Origin: Abyssisolibacter fermentans
GTDB taxonomy: Bacteria; Bacillota; Clostridia; Tissierellales; MCWD3
DNA length: 49,941 nt
Direction: 5' to 3'
NCBI RefSeq assembly: GCF_001559865.1
Contig: NZ_LOHE01000032.1
Span: 1-49,941, forward strand
Shown here: positions 18,165-26,511 of the stretch, one piece after another
Layout: every line of letters starts with the position of its first letter
Numbering within the stretch: the first letter of the stretch is position 1
Notes under the pieces: generated by a model
Seen by the model: the letters and a program-made list of their open reading frames with translations, nothing else
Told to the model about the DNA's origin: nothing
Databases searched by the model: none
Made by a program: the position numbers and the translations under genes

Positions 18165-18206
18165 ATAAGAGCTCTTATTTATTCAAATCTAGAATTCCAC
18201 TAACTT
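18165..18206 (-). pseudogene. second, shorter remnant of the HPr 3' end
   Basis: GAGCTCTTATTTATTCAAAT recurs here, and the minus strand reads NSRFE before a stop, with KLVE preceding it in another frame. It lies between the two duplicated genes and marks the join of the repeat units. It is more degraded than the copy at 17244-17330. Confidence 0.65.
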
Positions 18207-18267
18207 ATATTTATGAAGCTGAACTGTATTTATATGTATTATATTTGATTAAAAATTGGAGGAATTT

Positions 18268-18777
18268 ATGCCTAAATTTAAAAAATACAATTTAACAATA
18301 GTTCAATTATATATATTTCTAAATTTATTTTATTTAGTCGCTAACGAACACGTATATGAAGAAATATTAATACATTTTGAATATTTAAGTATGTTTTTGA
18401 TGATTGCATCATTTGTATATGTAATATTTTTTAAAAATTATGAACAAAAAAACTTTTTTATTGTCAACTCATGTATTCTTCTAGGAATTATAATAATATT
18501 CGTAATTACTTTTCCTAGATATACCTATAAAAGTGCTAAAGAAAAAATATATGCTGAATTACAATATGAAAATGAAATTATAGACTCATCTTTCTATGAA
18601 TCAGACAATAATAAAATACCTATTACAGGAGGAAGAATCCGTCTTGATAAGCCTAGAAATATTTTAATTAAATATGACTACGGCATATGTATCTTTAATA
18701 AAGAAACACAAAAAATTGATTGGTATCAATTTAATTCATACAATGGATATTATGAATTTTTTGGAAATTTTGATTAG
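18268..18777 (+). CDS. hypothetical membrane protein, tandem copy 2 (169 aa)
   Basis: This is a close paralogue of the preceding gene with the same three membrane segments and C-terminal soluble domain. Notable changes are GGRIRLDKPR in place of GTRIGLDKPR and a different last ten residues. The ATG at 18268 follows TTGGAGGAA, a better ribosome binding site than in copy 1. It is convergent with the HPr gene. Function unknown. Confidence 0.75.
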   Translation: MPKFKKYNLTIVQLYIFLNLFYLVANEHVYEEILIHFEYLSMFLMIASFVYVIFFKNYEQKNFFIVNSCILLGIIIIFVITFPRYTYKSAKEKIYAELQYENEIIDSSFYESDNNKIPITGGRIRLDKPRNILIKYDYGICIFNKETQKIDWYQFNSYNGYYEFFGNFD

Positions 18778-18809
18778 TTATGAATAATTATACTAATATT
18801 AAATTTATA

Positions 18810-18846
18810 AGAGCTCTTTCCTCTAATATAAAGAAAAGAGCTCTTA
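18810..18846. terminator. GAGCTC hairpin between copy 2 and the HPr gene
   Basis: AAGAGCTCTTT pairs with AAAGAGCTCTT across a short loop. T runs are poor on both sides, so termination strength is uncertain. Damaged versions of the same hairpin occur near 17213-17242 and 18163-18178. Confidence 0.6.
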
Positions 18847-18847
18847 T

Positions 18848-19108
18848 TTATTCAAATTTTGAATCTACTAAATGAATTAACTTATCTAATAATTCTTGTT
18901 CATCATCGCCTTCTGTCATGAACTTAATTTCAGTTCCTTTTTCTATCGACAATGACATAATAGATACTATACTTCTTAAATTTATTTTCTTATTATTATA
19001 GCAAAGAAAGGCATTTGATTTATGGTTGTTTACTATTTCTATAATCTTTGTTGCAGGTCTTGCATGTAATCCATCATCATTATGTATAACAACAGTGTTT
19101 TCTACCAA
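18848..19108 (-). CDS. HPr-family phosphocarrier protein
   Basis: HPr carries phosphate from enzyme I to PTS IIA proteins. The protein has His15 in GLHARP and Ser46 (RSIVSIMSL), the HPr kinase site. A GTG start at 19117 is possible, but the TTG at 19108 has AAGGTGAT at proper spacing and puts the active histidine exactly at position 15 as in classic HPr, so I choose it (86 aa). It lies just downstream of the enhancer-binding regulator and dhaKLM, and may feed DhaM, which here has only the EIIA-like domain. It could also be the general HPr of the cell. Confidence 0.88.
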   Translation of the reverse strand: MVENTVVIHNDDGLHARPATKIIEIVNNHKSNAFLCYNNKKINLRSIVSIMSLSIEKGTEIKFMTEGDDEQELLDKLIHLVDSKFE

Positions 19109-19137
19109 ACTTATCACCTTCTCAATTTTATTTTGTC

Positions 19138-20559
19138 TTAAATACTAATTTGATATTTTTTTATTTTTCTATATAGTGTTGCAACTCCAATATCTAGTGC
19201 TTTTGCACTCTTTTTTATTCCTTCTGTATTTGAACCATAGAAATACAAAGCTTTAACAATCTCTTCCTTTTCTAATACATGTATATTTTTTATTCTTTCA
19301 TCATTATATAATTCCTCTGTATCTTTAAATTTCTTGATTTTATCAGGTAAACTATCAATTGAAATTACTTTACTTTTTTCCATGTTTATAGCGTATTCTA
19401 TAACATTTTCTAATTCTCTTACATTTCCTGGCCAGTCATATCTATTAAATATTTCATACACATCTTTTGAAAAAGCTTCTACATTCTTATTTAATTTATG
19501 ATTGCATTTAATTAACAATTTTTCCATTAATGAACATATATCATCATTTTTTTCTTTTAAAGAAGGTATATAAATAGGAATAACATTTAATCTATAATAT
19601 AAATCATTTCTAAAAATGCCTTCTTTAACTAATTGTTCTAAGTTTTTATGTGTTGCTGAAATTATCCTAACGTCTATGTCTATTATTTTATTACTGCCTA
19701 TATGTTCAATATATCTTTCTTGTAGTACTCTTAATAATTTAGATTGCAAATATAAAGGCATATCTCCTATTTCGTCCAGAAAAATTGTTCCTCCTGCTGC
19801 TACTTCAAATTTACCTTTTTTACCATTGTTTTTAGCACCTGTAAATGCACCTTGCTCATAGCCAAACAATTCACTTTCAAGAAGACCATCTGGAATAGCA
19901 GCGCAATTAATTGCAACAAAAGGATGGCCACTTCTTTTACTTTCATTATGTATTGCTTGTGCAAACATTTCTTTTCCAGTACCACTTTCACCTGTTATTA
20001 GAATATTAGAACAAGATTGGGCTGCTATTTTAGCTCTATCTTTTGCTTTTTGCATATGTTTATTATTACCAATTATATCGTCAAATGTTATTGCATTATA
20101 TGTTTTTTTTATGGTACTTATATTTGTACCTTTATTTTCTAATTTAGAAATCAACAAATCTGACATATTATAAATAAAACTTATAAGATCCTCTTTTTTT
20201 TGAACCAAATCATGTTTTTGTGATTCATTAAACGCTACAATACCTATTACACCAACTACTAAATCACCTTTTTTTACAGGACAACAAATATCAAAAACTT
20301 CTTCACAATTATTATTATGTGCACAAACTTTACAAGAACCATTTGAATATTTCCCTTTAAATATTTTATGCTGCCCTGTTTTTAATATTTCATTGTAAAA
20401 CGAATTTTTATCTATTTTAGAACCAATCTTTAAAACAAACCGACCTGTTCCAGCTATTCTAGTTCTATCAACATCAACAACGGTTACATCAGCATTTATT
20501 ACCTTAGCAATATTTTCTGAAACTTTTTGCACGTATTTTCCAATATCTTTTAGCTTCAA
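19138..20559 (-). CDS. sigma-54-dependent enhancer-binding regulator
   Basis: This 473-residue activator has an N-terminal sensor domain (about residues 1-145) with a cysteine cluster CKVCAHNNNCEEVFDICCP near residues 57-75 that resembles ligand-sensing domains of sugar-diacid or Dha regulators. The AAA+ domain has Walker A GESGTGKE near 188, GAFTGA near 238 and GGTIFLDEIGDMP near 258, and a Fis-type helix-turn-helix ends the protein. It starts at TTG behind GAGGTGAT. By position between dhaM and HPr it probably senses dihydroxyacetone or PTS state, but I find no sigma-54 promoter before dhaK, so its target is open. Confidence 0.88.
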   Translation of the reverse strand: MKLKDIGKYVQKVSENIAKVINADVTVVDVDRTRIAGTGRFVLKIGSKIDKNSFYNEILKTGQHKIFKGKYSNGSCKVCAHNNNCEEVFDICCPVKKGDLVVGVIGIVAFNESQKHDLVQKKEDLISFIYNMSDLLISKLENKGTNISTIKKTYNAITFDDIIGNNKHMQKAKDRAKIAAQSCSNILITGESGTGKEMFAQAIHNESKRSGHPFVAINCAAIPDGLLESELFGYEQGAFTGAKNNGKKGKFEVAAGGTIFLDEIGDMPLYLQSKLLRVLQERYIEHIGSNKIIDIDVRIISATHKNLEQLVKEGIFRNDLYYRLNVIPIYIPSLKEKNDDICSLMEKLLIKCNHKLNKNVEAFSKDVYEIFNRYDWPGNVRELENVIEYAINMEKSKVISIDSLPDKIKKFKDTEELYNDERIKNIHVLEKEEIVKALYFYGSNTEGIKKSAKALDIGVATLYRKIKKYQISI

Positions 20560-20593
20560 AAAATCACCTCAAACAATTCTATAAGATACATGT

Positions 20594-20623
20594 ATTATAT
20601 CAGAATTCGACTAAACTAGACAA
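20594..20623 (-). promoter_or_regulatory. sigma-A promoter of the enhancer-binding regulator gene
   Basis: TTGTCT, 18 nt, TATAAT on the minus strand, 35 nt upstream of the TTG start. It suggests the regulator and HPr can be made apart from dhaKLM. Confidence 0.6.
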
Positions 20624-20638
20624 TATTCTGTATTATTC

Positions 20639-20666
20639 ATGGATTAGTAAACTAATCCATGAATTT
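20639..20666 (-). other. perfect hairpin overlapping the dhaM stop codon
   Basis: ATTCATGGATTAG-TTTA-CTAATCCATGAAT is a 13-bp perfect stem at the end of dhaM. It lacks a T run, so it is more likely an RNA-stabilising or processing element than a true terminator. Confidence 0.55.
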
Positions 20667-21053
20667 ATCAATTTCTTTAACTGATTGCTCTACTGATTCC
20701 TTTATACTCATTAAATCTCTGCCTATTTTTGATTCAACAGCAGCTACTAAGCCTCCTTCTAATACTGGAGCATTAGCTATAACTATATTGCTTTGCATTT
20801 CATCATCTAAAAATTCTATTGCTATTTTTGTATTCATTATTGCGCTACCTATATCTATAAATATTATTACACCATCTTCTGAATACACTTCTTCTATAGC
20901 ATCTTTAATTTTAAATGGATCAGTACCAATATCTAAGTCTGATGTTCCTCCTGCTGTTGCTATAGGTACTGATTTTTGAGCCATTTGATCTAATATATCT
21001 TTTATACCTTCTGCTACCTTATAGCTATGAGACACTATTACTATACCTACCAT
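20652..21053 (-). CDS. dhaM: PTS-dependent dihydroxyacetone kinase phosphotransferase subunit DhaM
   Basis: DhaM passes phosphate from HPr to the ADP held by DhaL. This 133-residue protein is the EIIA-mannose-like domain only, with His9 in VIVSHSYKVAEG and DIGSAIMNTK near residue 68. It lacks the HPr and enzyme I domains fused in E. coli DhaM, which fits the separate HPr gene downstream. Four bases separate it from dhaL. Confidence 0.93.
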   Translation of the reverse strand: MVGIVIVSHSYKVAEGIKDILDQMAQKSVPIATAGGTSDLDIGTDPFKIKDAIEEVYSEDGVIIFIDIGSAIMNTKIAIEFLDDEMQSNIVIANAPVLEGGLVAAVESKIGRDLMSIKESVEQSVKEIDKFMD

Positions 21054-21057
21054 TTAA

Positions 21058-21690
21058 TCACCTCTTATTAAGAACATAGTCTGCAATTATTTCTAATAAA
21101 TAATATAATGAAACTGCTCCCGGATCTAGATGACCTCTACTATTTTCACCTTGATAGTGAGCTCTTCCTTTTTTTGCTACCATATCTTTTGTTGATTCCA
21201 TACCTTTTTTTGCAGATTCTTTAAACTCTGTCATTAGTTTTTCTATTTCGCAATTACTCTCAAGATGAGTTCTATAGCATTCTACCGCTGGTTCTAAAGT
21301 ATCAACTAAAGTTTTTTCTCCTACAACTGCTCTACCTCTCATTTTTATACCAGCTAAGGCTTCTTCTAAAATAGTCAATAGTAATTTATTATCTATACTA
21401 TCTGCATTTCCAACCGCCTTAGCACTTTTTATAAATGCAGTTCCATACAATGCACCTGAAGCGCCTCCTACTTTTGACATTACTATCATACCAAAATTTT
21501 TAAAAATGTTTTGCAAACTTTCATTTTTAAAATCTGTAGCTTTTTCTTTATATGCTAAAATCCCTTTTTCCATGTTTATTCCATGGTCAGAATCTCCAGT
21601 AGCAGCGTCTAATTCAGTTAAATAATCTTTCTCTTTTATTATTTTTTCACTAAAAATATCTAGTATTTCTAAAACATTTTCTGCTTTCAT
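21058..21690 (-). CDS. dhaL: dihydroxyacetone kinase subunit DhaL
   Basis: DhaL is the ADP-binding subunit that phosphorylates dihydroxyacetone bound to DhaK. The 210-residue protein has the magnesium-nucleotide motif TGDSDHGINM at residues 31-40 (usually GDGDHG), a GGASGALYGT loop near residue 77 and the closing GHLDPGAVS segment near 190. ATG behind AGGAGGG. Confidence 0.95.
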   Translation of the reverse strand: MKAENVLEILDIFSEKIIKEKDYLTELDAATGDSDHGINMEKGILAYKEKATDFKNESLQNIFKNFGMIVMSKVGGASGALYGTAFIKSAKAVGNADSIDNKLLLTILEEALAGIKMRGRAVVGEKTLVDTLEPAVECYRTHLESNCEIEKLMTEFKESAKKGMESTKDMVAKKGRAHYQGENSRGHLDPGAVSLYYLLEIIADYVLNKR

Positions 21691-21700
21691 TTTTTCCCTC

Positions 21701-22690
21701 CTAAATCTGTACTAGAGCGGGTGTATTACATGGATAGTCTAATAACTCTTTAAGTTCATCATCTAATTTTATTAAACTAATATTAAATCCAGCCATTTCA
21801 AGTGCTGTCATATAATTTCCTACATAAGTCTTGTATACCTTAATATTTTTTTCTTTCAATAATTCTTGAACTTTTCTATTTACGATATATAACTCCATTA
21901 GTGGTGTTGCTCCCAAACCATTAATAATAATACCTACCTCTGACTTACAATAGTCTTTGTCTTCTAGTATTTTATTAACAAGAATCTCCGCTGTTTCATC
22001 AGCAGTTTTGATTTCGCTTACTGCTACTCCTGGTTCACCATGTATGCCTATACCTATACCCATTTCATTGTCTTTTAATTCAAAGCCAGGTTTGCCAACT
22101 TCCGGTATAATGCATGGTGTAAGGCTCATACCCATTGATCTGACATTGTCAACAACTTTATCTGCTATTCTTTTAACCTCATCAAGGTTTAAACCCTTTT
22201 GTGCGGCAGCACCTGCTATTTTATGAACAAAAACTGTTCCGATTATACCTCTTCTTCCTGTTGTATAGGTACTATCTTCTACTGCCACATCATCATTAAC
22301 TACTATAGTTCTTGTCTCTATTCCTTCCATTTCAGCTAACTCTGCTGCCATTTCAAAATTCATTATATCTCCGGAATAATTTTTTACTACTAATAATACT
22401 CCTTTTCCATTATCAGCTGCTTTTATTCCCTCTATTATTTGATCTGGACTTGGCGAAGCAAATACATTACCCGCTACTGCTGCATCTAGCATTCCCTGTC
22501 CAACAAATCCAGCGTGTGAAGGTTCATGACCACTTCCTCCACCACTTACTAAACCAACTTTATTTCCTTTTTCATTTCTTGCAATAACATTAAAACCTTC
22601 TATTCTTTTTACTCTATCAGAATGTGCTAATGCTATACCCTGAAGCATTTCTTCAACTACATCTTGAGTTTTATTGATTAATTTTTTCAT
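21701..22690 (-). CDS. dhaK: dihydroxyacetone kinase subunit DhaK
   Basis: DhaK binds dihydroxyacetone covalently as a hemiaminal. His217 in GIGIHGEPG corresponds to the covalent histidine and His59 in GSGHEPSHAG to the general base. Full length at 329 residues. It heads the dhaKLM cluster behind TAGGAGGAG. A repeat element (22716-22947) occupies its upstream region, and no GG-N10-GC sigma-54 promoter is visible there. Confidence 0.95.
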   Translation of the reverse strand: MKKLINKTQDVVEEMLQGIALAHSDRVKRIEGFNVIARNEKGNKVGLVSGGGSGHEPSHAGFVGQGMLDAAVAGNVFASPSPDQIIEGIKAADNGKGVLLVVKNYSGDIMNFEMAAELAEMEGIETRTIVVNDDVAVEDSTYTTGRRGIIGTVFVHKIAGAAAQKGLNLDEVKRIADKVVDNVRSMGMSLTPCIIPEVGKPGFELKDNEMGIGIGIHGEPGVAVSEIKTADETAEILVNKILEDKDYCKSEVGIIINGLGATPLMELYIVNRKVQELLKEKNIKVYKTYVGNYMTALEMAGFNISLIKLDDELKELLDYPCNTPALVQI

Positions 22691-22715
22691 GCTATCTCCT
22701 CCTACATATAATTAA

Positions 22716-22947
22716 ACCCAGATTATTCATAGAAAATTATGAGCAGTGAACTAAAATCTATGATTTTATGTGAATCGCTTACTCCTATGAAGAAGCGGAA
22801 TAGGAGATTCATTAGTAAGTATTCCTTCTGATTATAAGATGTCCATTAAATTCTCGACATACCAACTCGGTATGCCTTCGATTTCACTGGAATCTTCTAA
22901 TTCAGAAACTTACAGCATATTATTCAAAGTTATATGAATAATCAGGC
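22716..22947. repeat. MITE-like intergenic repeat, full copy (about 230 bp)
   Basis: The element is bounded by inverted ends GATTATTCATA (22721-22731) and TATGAATAATC (22933-22943). Inside is the core GAGCAGTGAAC then AAAATCTATGATTTTATGTG and ATCGCTTACTCCTA (22738-22793), plus a hairpin CATACC/GGTATG near 22857-22874. Related pieces occur at 33640-33720, 36705-36764, 40576-40691 and 49451-49600. No ORF inside. Confidence 0.7.
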
Positions 22948-22954
22948 TTAAAAG

Positions 22955-23449
22955 TTATTTTTTTGGTGTTACTACCATATGACAGCAACATTCTCCTTTA
23001 GCTAATAACTTTTTAAATTCTAAGTTTAATTCTGGGAAACAGCTTACTACTCCAAAATCTCCATAGCTTGCTAATTTACATAATCTTTCTATCTCACTAG
23101 AATTACATCCTAACTTTTTCCAAGCTTCTACTAATGCACAATACTTGAATTTTAATTCACCTTGCTCTTCATCATGTCTTACTCTTTCCATAGCAAATGC
23201 TTCATTAGCAGGACCTTCTGATAATTTCATAACAAAATCTCCTGCATTTTCGATTTTGCCCATTGATTCTTCCATTTTTCTACCTTTCATTTTTCCAAAC
23301 TTAGTTATAGCTATTTCAGCCATTTTATCAGGATCTACTCCTGTTTCTTCTGCTGCATTTAATAATAGATAAAACCATGTTGCTCTATCCTCTATTGCTG
23401 ATCTAAAAGCATCTGTAAATTCTTTTTGTGTATACATCATTTCTCCCAT
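22955..23449 (-). CDS. ATC hydrolase-like protein, copy 2
   Basis: This 164-residue soluble protein resembles the L-2-amino-thiazoline-4-carboxylic acid (ATC) hydrolase family, whose founding member opens the thiazoline ring to carbamoyl-cysteine. Recognisable parts are YCALVEAWKKLGC near residue 103, ERLCKLASYGDFGVVSCFP near 120 and the CCCHM end. It is a tandem paralogue of the next gene, sharing most residues, and is the last gene of the cyuA-liv operon. Reaction here is inferred; other hydrolytic roles are possible. Confidence 0.72.
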   Translation of the reverse strand: MGEMMYTQKEFTDAFRSAIEDRATWFYLLLNAAEETGVDPDKMAEIAITKFGKMKGRKMEESMGKIENAGDFVMKLSEGPANEAFAMERVRHDEEQGELKFKYCALVEAWKKLGCNSSEIERLCKLASYGDFGVVSCFPELNLEFKKLLAKGECCCHMVVTPKK

Positions 23450-23484
23450 TTTATTTTCCTCCTCAATCTATATTAATTGTTATC

Positions 23485-23985
23485 CTATTTTTCTTCTTTT
23501 GGTGTTACTACCATGTGACAGCACTCATCACCATTAGCTAATAATTGTTTGAATTCTAAGTTTAGTGATGGGAAGCAGCTAACTACTCCAAAATCTCCAT
23601 AACTTGCTAATTTGCATAATCTAGAAATTTCTTCTGCTGAACATCCTAGTTTTTTCCAAGCTTCAACTAATGCACAATATCTGAATTTTAATTCACCTTG
23701 TTTTTCATCAAATCTAACTCTTTCCATTTCAAAAGCATTGAAAGCTGGTCCTTCAGATAATTTCTTTACAAAATCTCCTGCGTCTGTAACTCTTCCTAAA
23801 CTATCTTCCATTTTTTTACCTTTCATTTTACCAAATCTAGTTATTGCTATTTCGGCAATTTTATCTGGATCTCCACCTAATTCCTCTGCTGCATTTAATA
23901 ATAAATAAAACCATGTTGCTCTATCCTCTATTGCTGATCTAAAAGCATCTGTAAATTCTTTTTGTGTATACATCATTTCTCCCAT
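23485..23985 (-). CDS. ATC hydrolase-like protein, copy 1
   Basis: Paralogue of the preceding gene (166 residues), same opening MGEMMYTQKEFTDAFRSAIE and same cysteines except that its end reads ECCHM where the other has CCCHM. It follows livF by 36 nt with a GGAGG site, so it belongs to the LIV transporter operon. The doubling suggests either a heteromeric enzyme or two substrates. Assignment to the ATC hydrolase family is from the conserved CALVEAWKKLG and SYGDFG motifs. Confidence 0.72.
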   Translation of the reverse strand: MGEMMYTQKEFTDAFRSAIEDRATWFYLLLNAAEELGGDPDKIAEIAITRFGKMKGKKMEDSLGRVTDAGDFVKKLSEGPAFNAFEMERVRFDEKQGELKFRYCALVEAWKKLGCSAEEISRLCKLASYGDFGVVSCFPSLNLEFKQLLANGDECCHMVVTPKEEK

Positions 23986-24021
23986 TTTATATATCCTCCT
24001 TTAATCTTTTTATAATATTAC

Positions 24022-24732
24022 TTAGTTTTCACCTAAGTATACCTTTCTCACTTCATCACTATTTAATAGTGTATTTGCATTGTCTGATAATGTAATCTTA
24101 CCTGTTTCCAGTACATATCCTCTATCTGCAATCATTAAAGCCATTCTGGCATTTTGCTCAACAAGCATTATTGTTGTTCCCATTTTATTTATTTCTTGAA
24201 TTAAATTAAATATATCTTGTACTATTATTGGAGCTAATCCTAATGAAGGTTCATCTAAAAGTAATAGCTTTGGTTTAGACATCATAGCTCTACCAATTGC
24301 AAGCATTTGTTGTTCTCCGCCTGAAAGTGTTCCTGCTTGTTGATTAATTCTCTCTTTTAATCTTGGAAATAAATTAAATACCTTCTCTATCATTTCATCA
24401 ATTTCAGAACTAGTCTTTATAAAGCCACCCATTACTAAATTATCTTTAACACTCATTTTAGGAAAAACTTGTCTTCCTTCAGGTGACATACTAATTCCCA
24501 TTTTTACTATATCTGATGTACCTGTTTTAGTTATGTCTTTTCCATCAAATTCGATTTTACCATGAACAGGTTTAATAAGGCCGCAAACTGTTCTCATTGT
24601 GGTTGTTTTACCAGCACCATTACTACCTATTAAAGATACTATCTCACCTTCATTTATTTCTATGTCTATACCTTTAACAGCTTTTATACTACCATAACTT
24701 ACATGTAAATCAGTTAGTTTTAACAAAGCCAT
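24022..24732 (-). CDS. livF: LIV-type ABC transporter ATP-binding protein (LivF)
   Basis: This 236-residue ATPase powers a branched-chain-amino-acid-type importer. Walker A is GSNGAGKTT near residue 37, the signature LSGGEQQ near 137 and Walker B LLLLDEPSLGLAP near 157. The short length and late QNARMALMIADRGYVLETG segment mark it as LivF. It is two bases from livG. Confidence 0.93.
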   Translation of the reverse strand: MALLKLTDLHVSYGSIKAVKGIDIEINEGEIVSLIGSNGAGKTTTMRTVCGLIKPVHGKIEFDGKDITKTGTSDIVKMGISMSPEGRQVFPKMSVKDNLVMGGFIKTSSEIDEMIEKVFNLFPRLKERINQQAGTLSGGEQQMLAIGRAMMSKPKLLLLDEPSLGLAPIIVQDIFNLIQEINKMGTTIMLVEQNARMALMIADRGYVLETGKITLSDNANTLLNSDEVRKVYLGEN

Positions 24733-24734
24733 GT

Positions 24735-25496
24735 CTAAACCCCCTTTCCTAAATATGCTTCTACTACTTTTGGGTTTGACTGTATTTCTTTTGGATTTCC
24801 TTGTGCTATAAGTTTTCCATGGTCTAAAACATAAATTCTTTCACATATACTCATTACTAATTTCATATCATGCTCGATTAGTAAAACTGTCATGCCTATT
24901 TTTTTTAATTTACCAATAAATTCTTTTAAATCTATAGTTTCTTGTTCATTCATACCTGCTGCTGGCTCATCTAAAAGCAATATCCCTGGATTACTAGCCA
25001 TAGCTCTTGCTATTTCAAGCTTTCTTTGTTCTCCATATGGTAAATTTTGAGCTAATTCATCTTTTTTATGGTCAAGCTCTACCATTTTTAAAATATCCAT
25101 AGATTTTTTTACATTTTCAATTTCTTCTTTTTTATGTATCCTGGTTTTGAATATTGAATTGAACATAGTGCTTTTTGTCCTCGTATGCATTCCAAGCATA
25201 ACATTTTCAAGCACTGTCATTTTTTTAAATAATCTTATGTTTTGAAATGTTCTTGCTAAACCTATATCAGTAATTTTATAAGGTTTTAATCCTGTTATAT
25301 CATCGCCTTTATAAGTAATTTTTCCTTCTGTAGGCGCATACATTCCAGTAAGCATATTAAAGAAAGTTGTTTTCCCTGCACCATTAGGTCCTATTAAACC
25401 TATTATTTCATTTTCATCTATATGCATATCAACACTTCCTACTGCTGTTAGTCCACCAAATCTCATTGTAAGATTACTAGTTTGTAGTTTATGCAT
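24735..25496 (-). CDS. livG: LIV-type ABC transporter ATP-binding protein (LivG)
   Basis: The larger LIV ATPase, with GPNGAGKTTFFNMLTG near residue 34, the NLPYGEQRKLEIARA signature near 145 and LLLDEPAAGMN, which is typical of LivG. A TTG at 25505 is in frame, but AGGAGG lies directly against it, so I take the ATG at 25496 (MHKLQTSN, 253 aa), nine bases after that site. Confidence 0.93.
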   Translation of the reverse strand: MHKLQTSNLTMRFGGLTAVGSVDMHIDENEIIGLIGPNGAGKTTFFNMLTGMYAPTEGKITYKGDDITGLKPYKITDIGLARTFQNIRLFKKMTVLENVMLGMHTRTKSTMFNSIFKTRIHKKEEIENVKKSMDILKMVELDHKKDELAQNLPYGEQRKLEIARAMASNPGILLLDEPAAGMNEQETIDLKEFIGKLKKIGMTVLLIEHDMKLVMSICERIYVLDHGKLIAQGNPKEIQSNPKVVEAYLGKGV

Positions 25497-25497
25497 A

Positions 25498-26511
25498 TTA
25501 AGCAACCTCCTTTTGAGATTTTTGTTTATTTAATTTTTCCTTCATCCATTTAGTTATATTAACATTTCCTAATATACCTTGTGGTCTTGTAAGCATCATT
25601 ACCACTAATACTAATCCATATATAACCATTCGATATTCTTGCACTGAACGCAATACTTCAGGTACAGATACTAGTATTATTGAACCTATTATAGCTCCAG
25701 GTATACTACCCATTCCTCCTAGTATAACCATACTTAATATTTGAATAGATTCATCAAATGTAAATGACTGAGGATCAATATATGTTACATAATGAGCATA
25801 GAAACTACCTGCTATTCCAGCAAAGAATGCTGATGTTGTAAATGCTATCATTTTATATTTGAAAGTATTTACACCCATTGCTTCTGATGCAAGCTCATCT
25901 TCTTTAATAGATATTAATGCTCTACCAGTCCTTGAATTTATGATATTATATATAGTTACAAGACATATAGTTACTAATATTAATATCAAATAAAAATATT
26001 CTGTATCTGTATCAATTGCAAATCCAAAAATACTCGGACAAGGTATTCCAGGCAATCCTAACGGTCCTCTTGTAACATCCATCCAGTTTAATTCAGTAAG
26101 TCGCATAATTTCACAAAATCCTAAAGTTACGATAGATAGATATGTTCCTTCCAGTTTAAGTGTAGGTACACCTATTAGAAATGCTGCTAAACCTGCTATT
26201 ATACCTGCCATTATTAAACTTACCATATAAGGCATCCCTAAATCTATGGCTATTAATGCTGAAGCATATGCTCCAATTCCATAAAAAGCAGCATGGCCTA
26301 ATGAAACTTGTCCTGTAAAACCAGTTAATAAATTTAAGCTCGATGCTAAAATTATATATATCCCTGTTAATATTATTATTCTCATTATATATGGACTGAA
26401 TCCATAATATGGTATAGCAACTATAAGTATTATTAAAATTGTTGAAATTAGTTTGTTCTTTTCTAATATAAATTTAAATAATCTATTTATTAAACTATTC
26501 AAGATTATCAC
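25498..26511 (-). CDS. livM: LIV-type ABC transporter permease (LivM)
   Basis: A 337-residue permease with about eight to nine membrane segments and the LivM hallmarks GQVSLGHAAFYGIGAYASA near residue 68 and the coupling region GRALISIKEDELASEAMGVN near 193. The frame starts at GTG right after the livH stop; a TTG at 26502 with AGGTGAT at proper spacing is an equally good start. Confidence 0.92.
   Translation of the reverse strand: MIILNSLINRLFKFILEKNKLISTILIILIVAIPYYGFSPYIMRIIILTGIYIILASSLNLLTGFTGQVSLGHAAFYGIGAYASALIAIDLGMPYMVSLIMAGIIAGLAAFLIGVPTLKLEGTYLSIVTLGFCEIMRLTELNWMDVTRGPLGLPGIPCPSIFGFAIDTDTEYFYLILILVTICLVTIYNIINSRTGRALISIKEDELASEAMGVNTFKYKMIAFTTSAFFAGIAGSFYAHYVTYIDPQSFTFDESIQILSMVILGGMGSIPGAIIGSIILVSVPEVLRSVQEYRMVIYGLVLVVMMLTRPQGILGNVNITKWMKEKLNKQKSQKEVA

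Noticed and set aside
22691-22954. Sigma-54 promoter before dhaK
   Set aside because: I searched both strands by eye for GG-N10-GC with TGGCA/TTGC flanks and found none.
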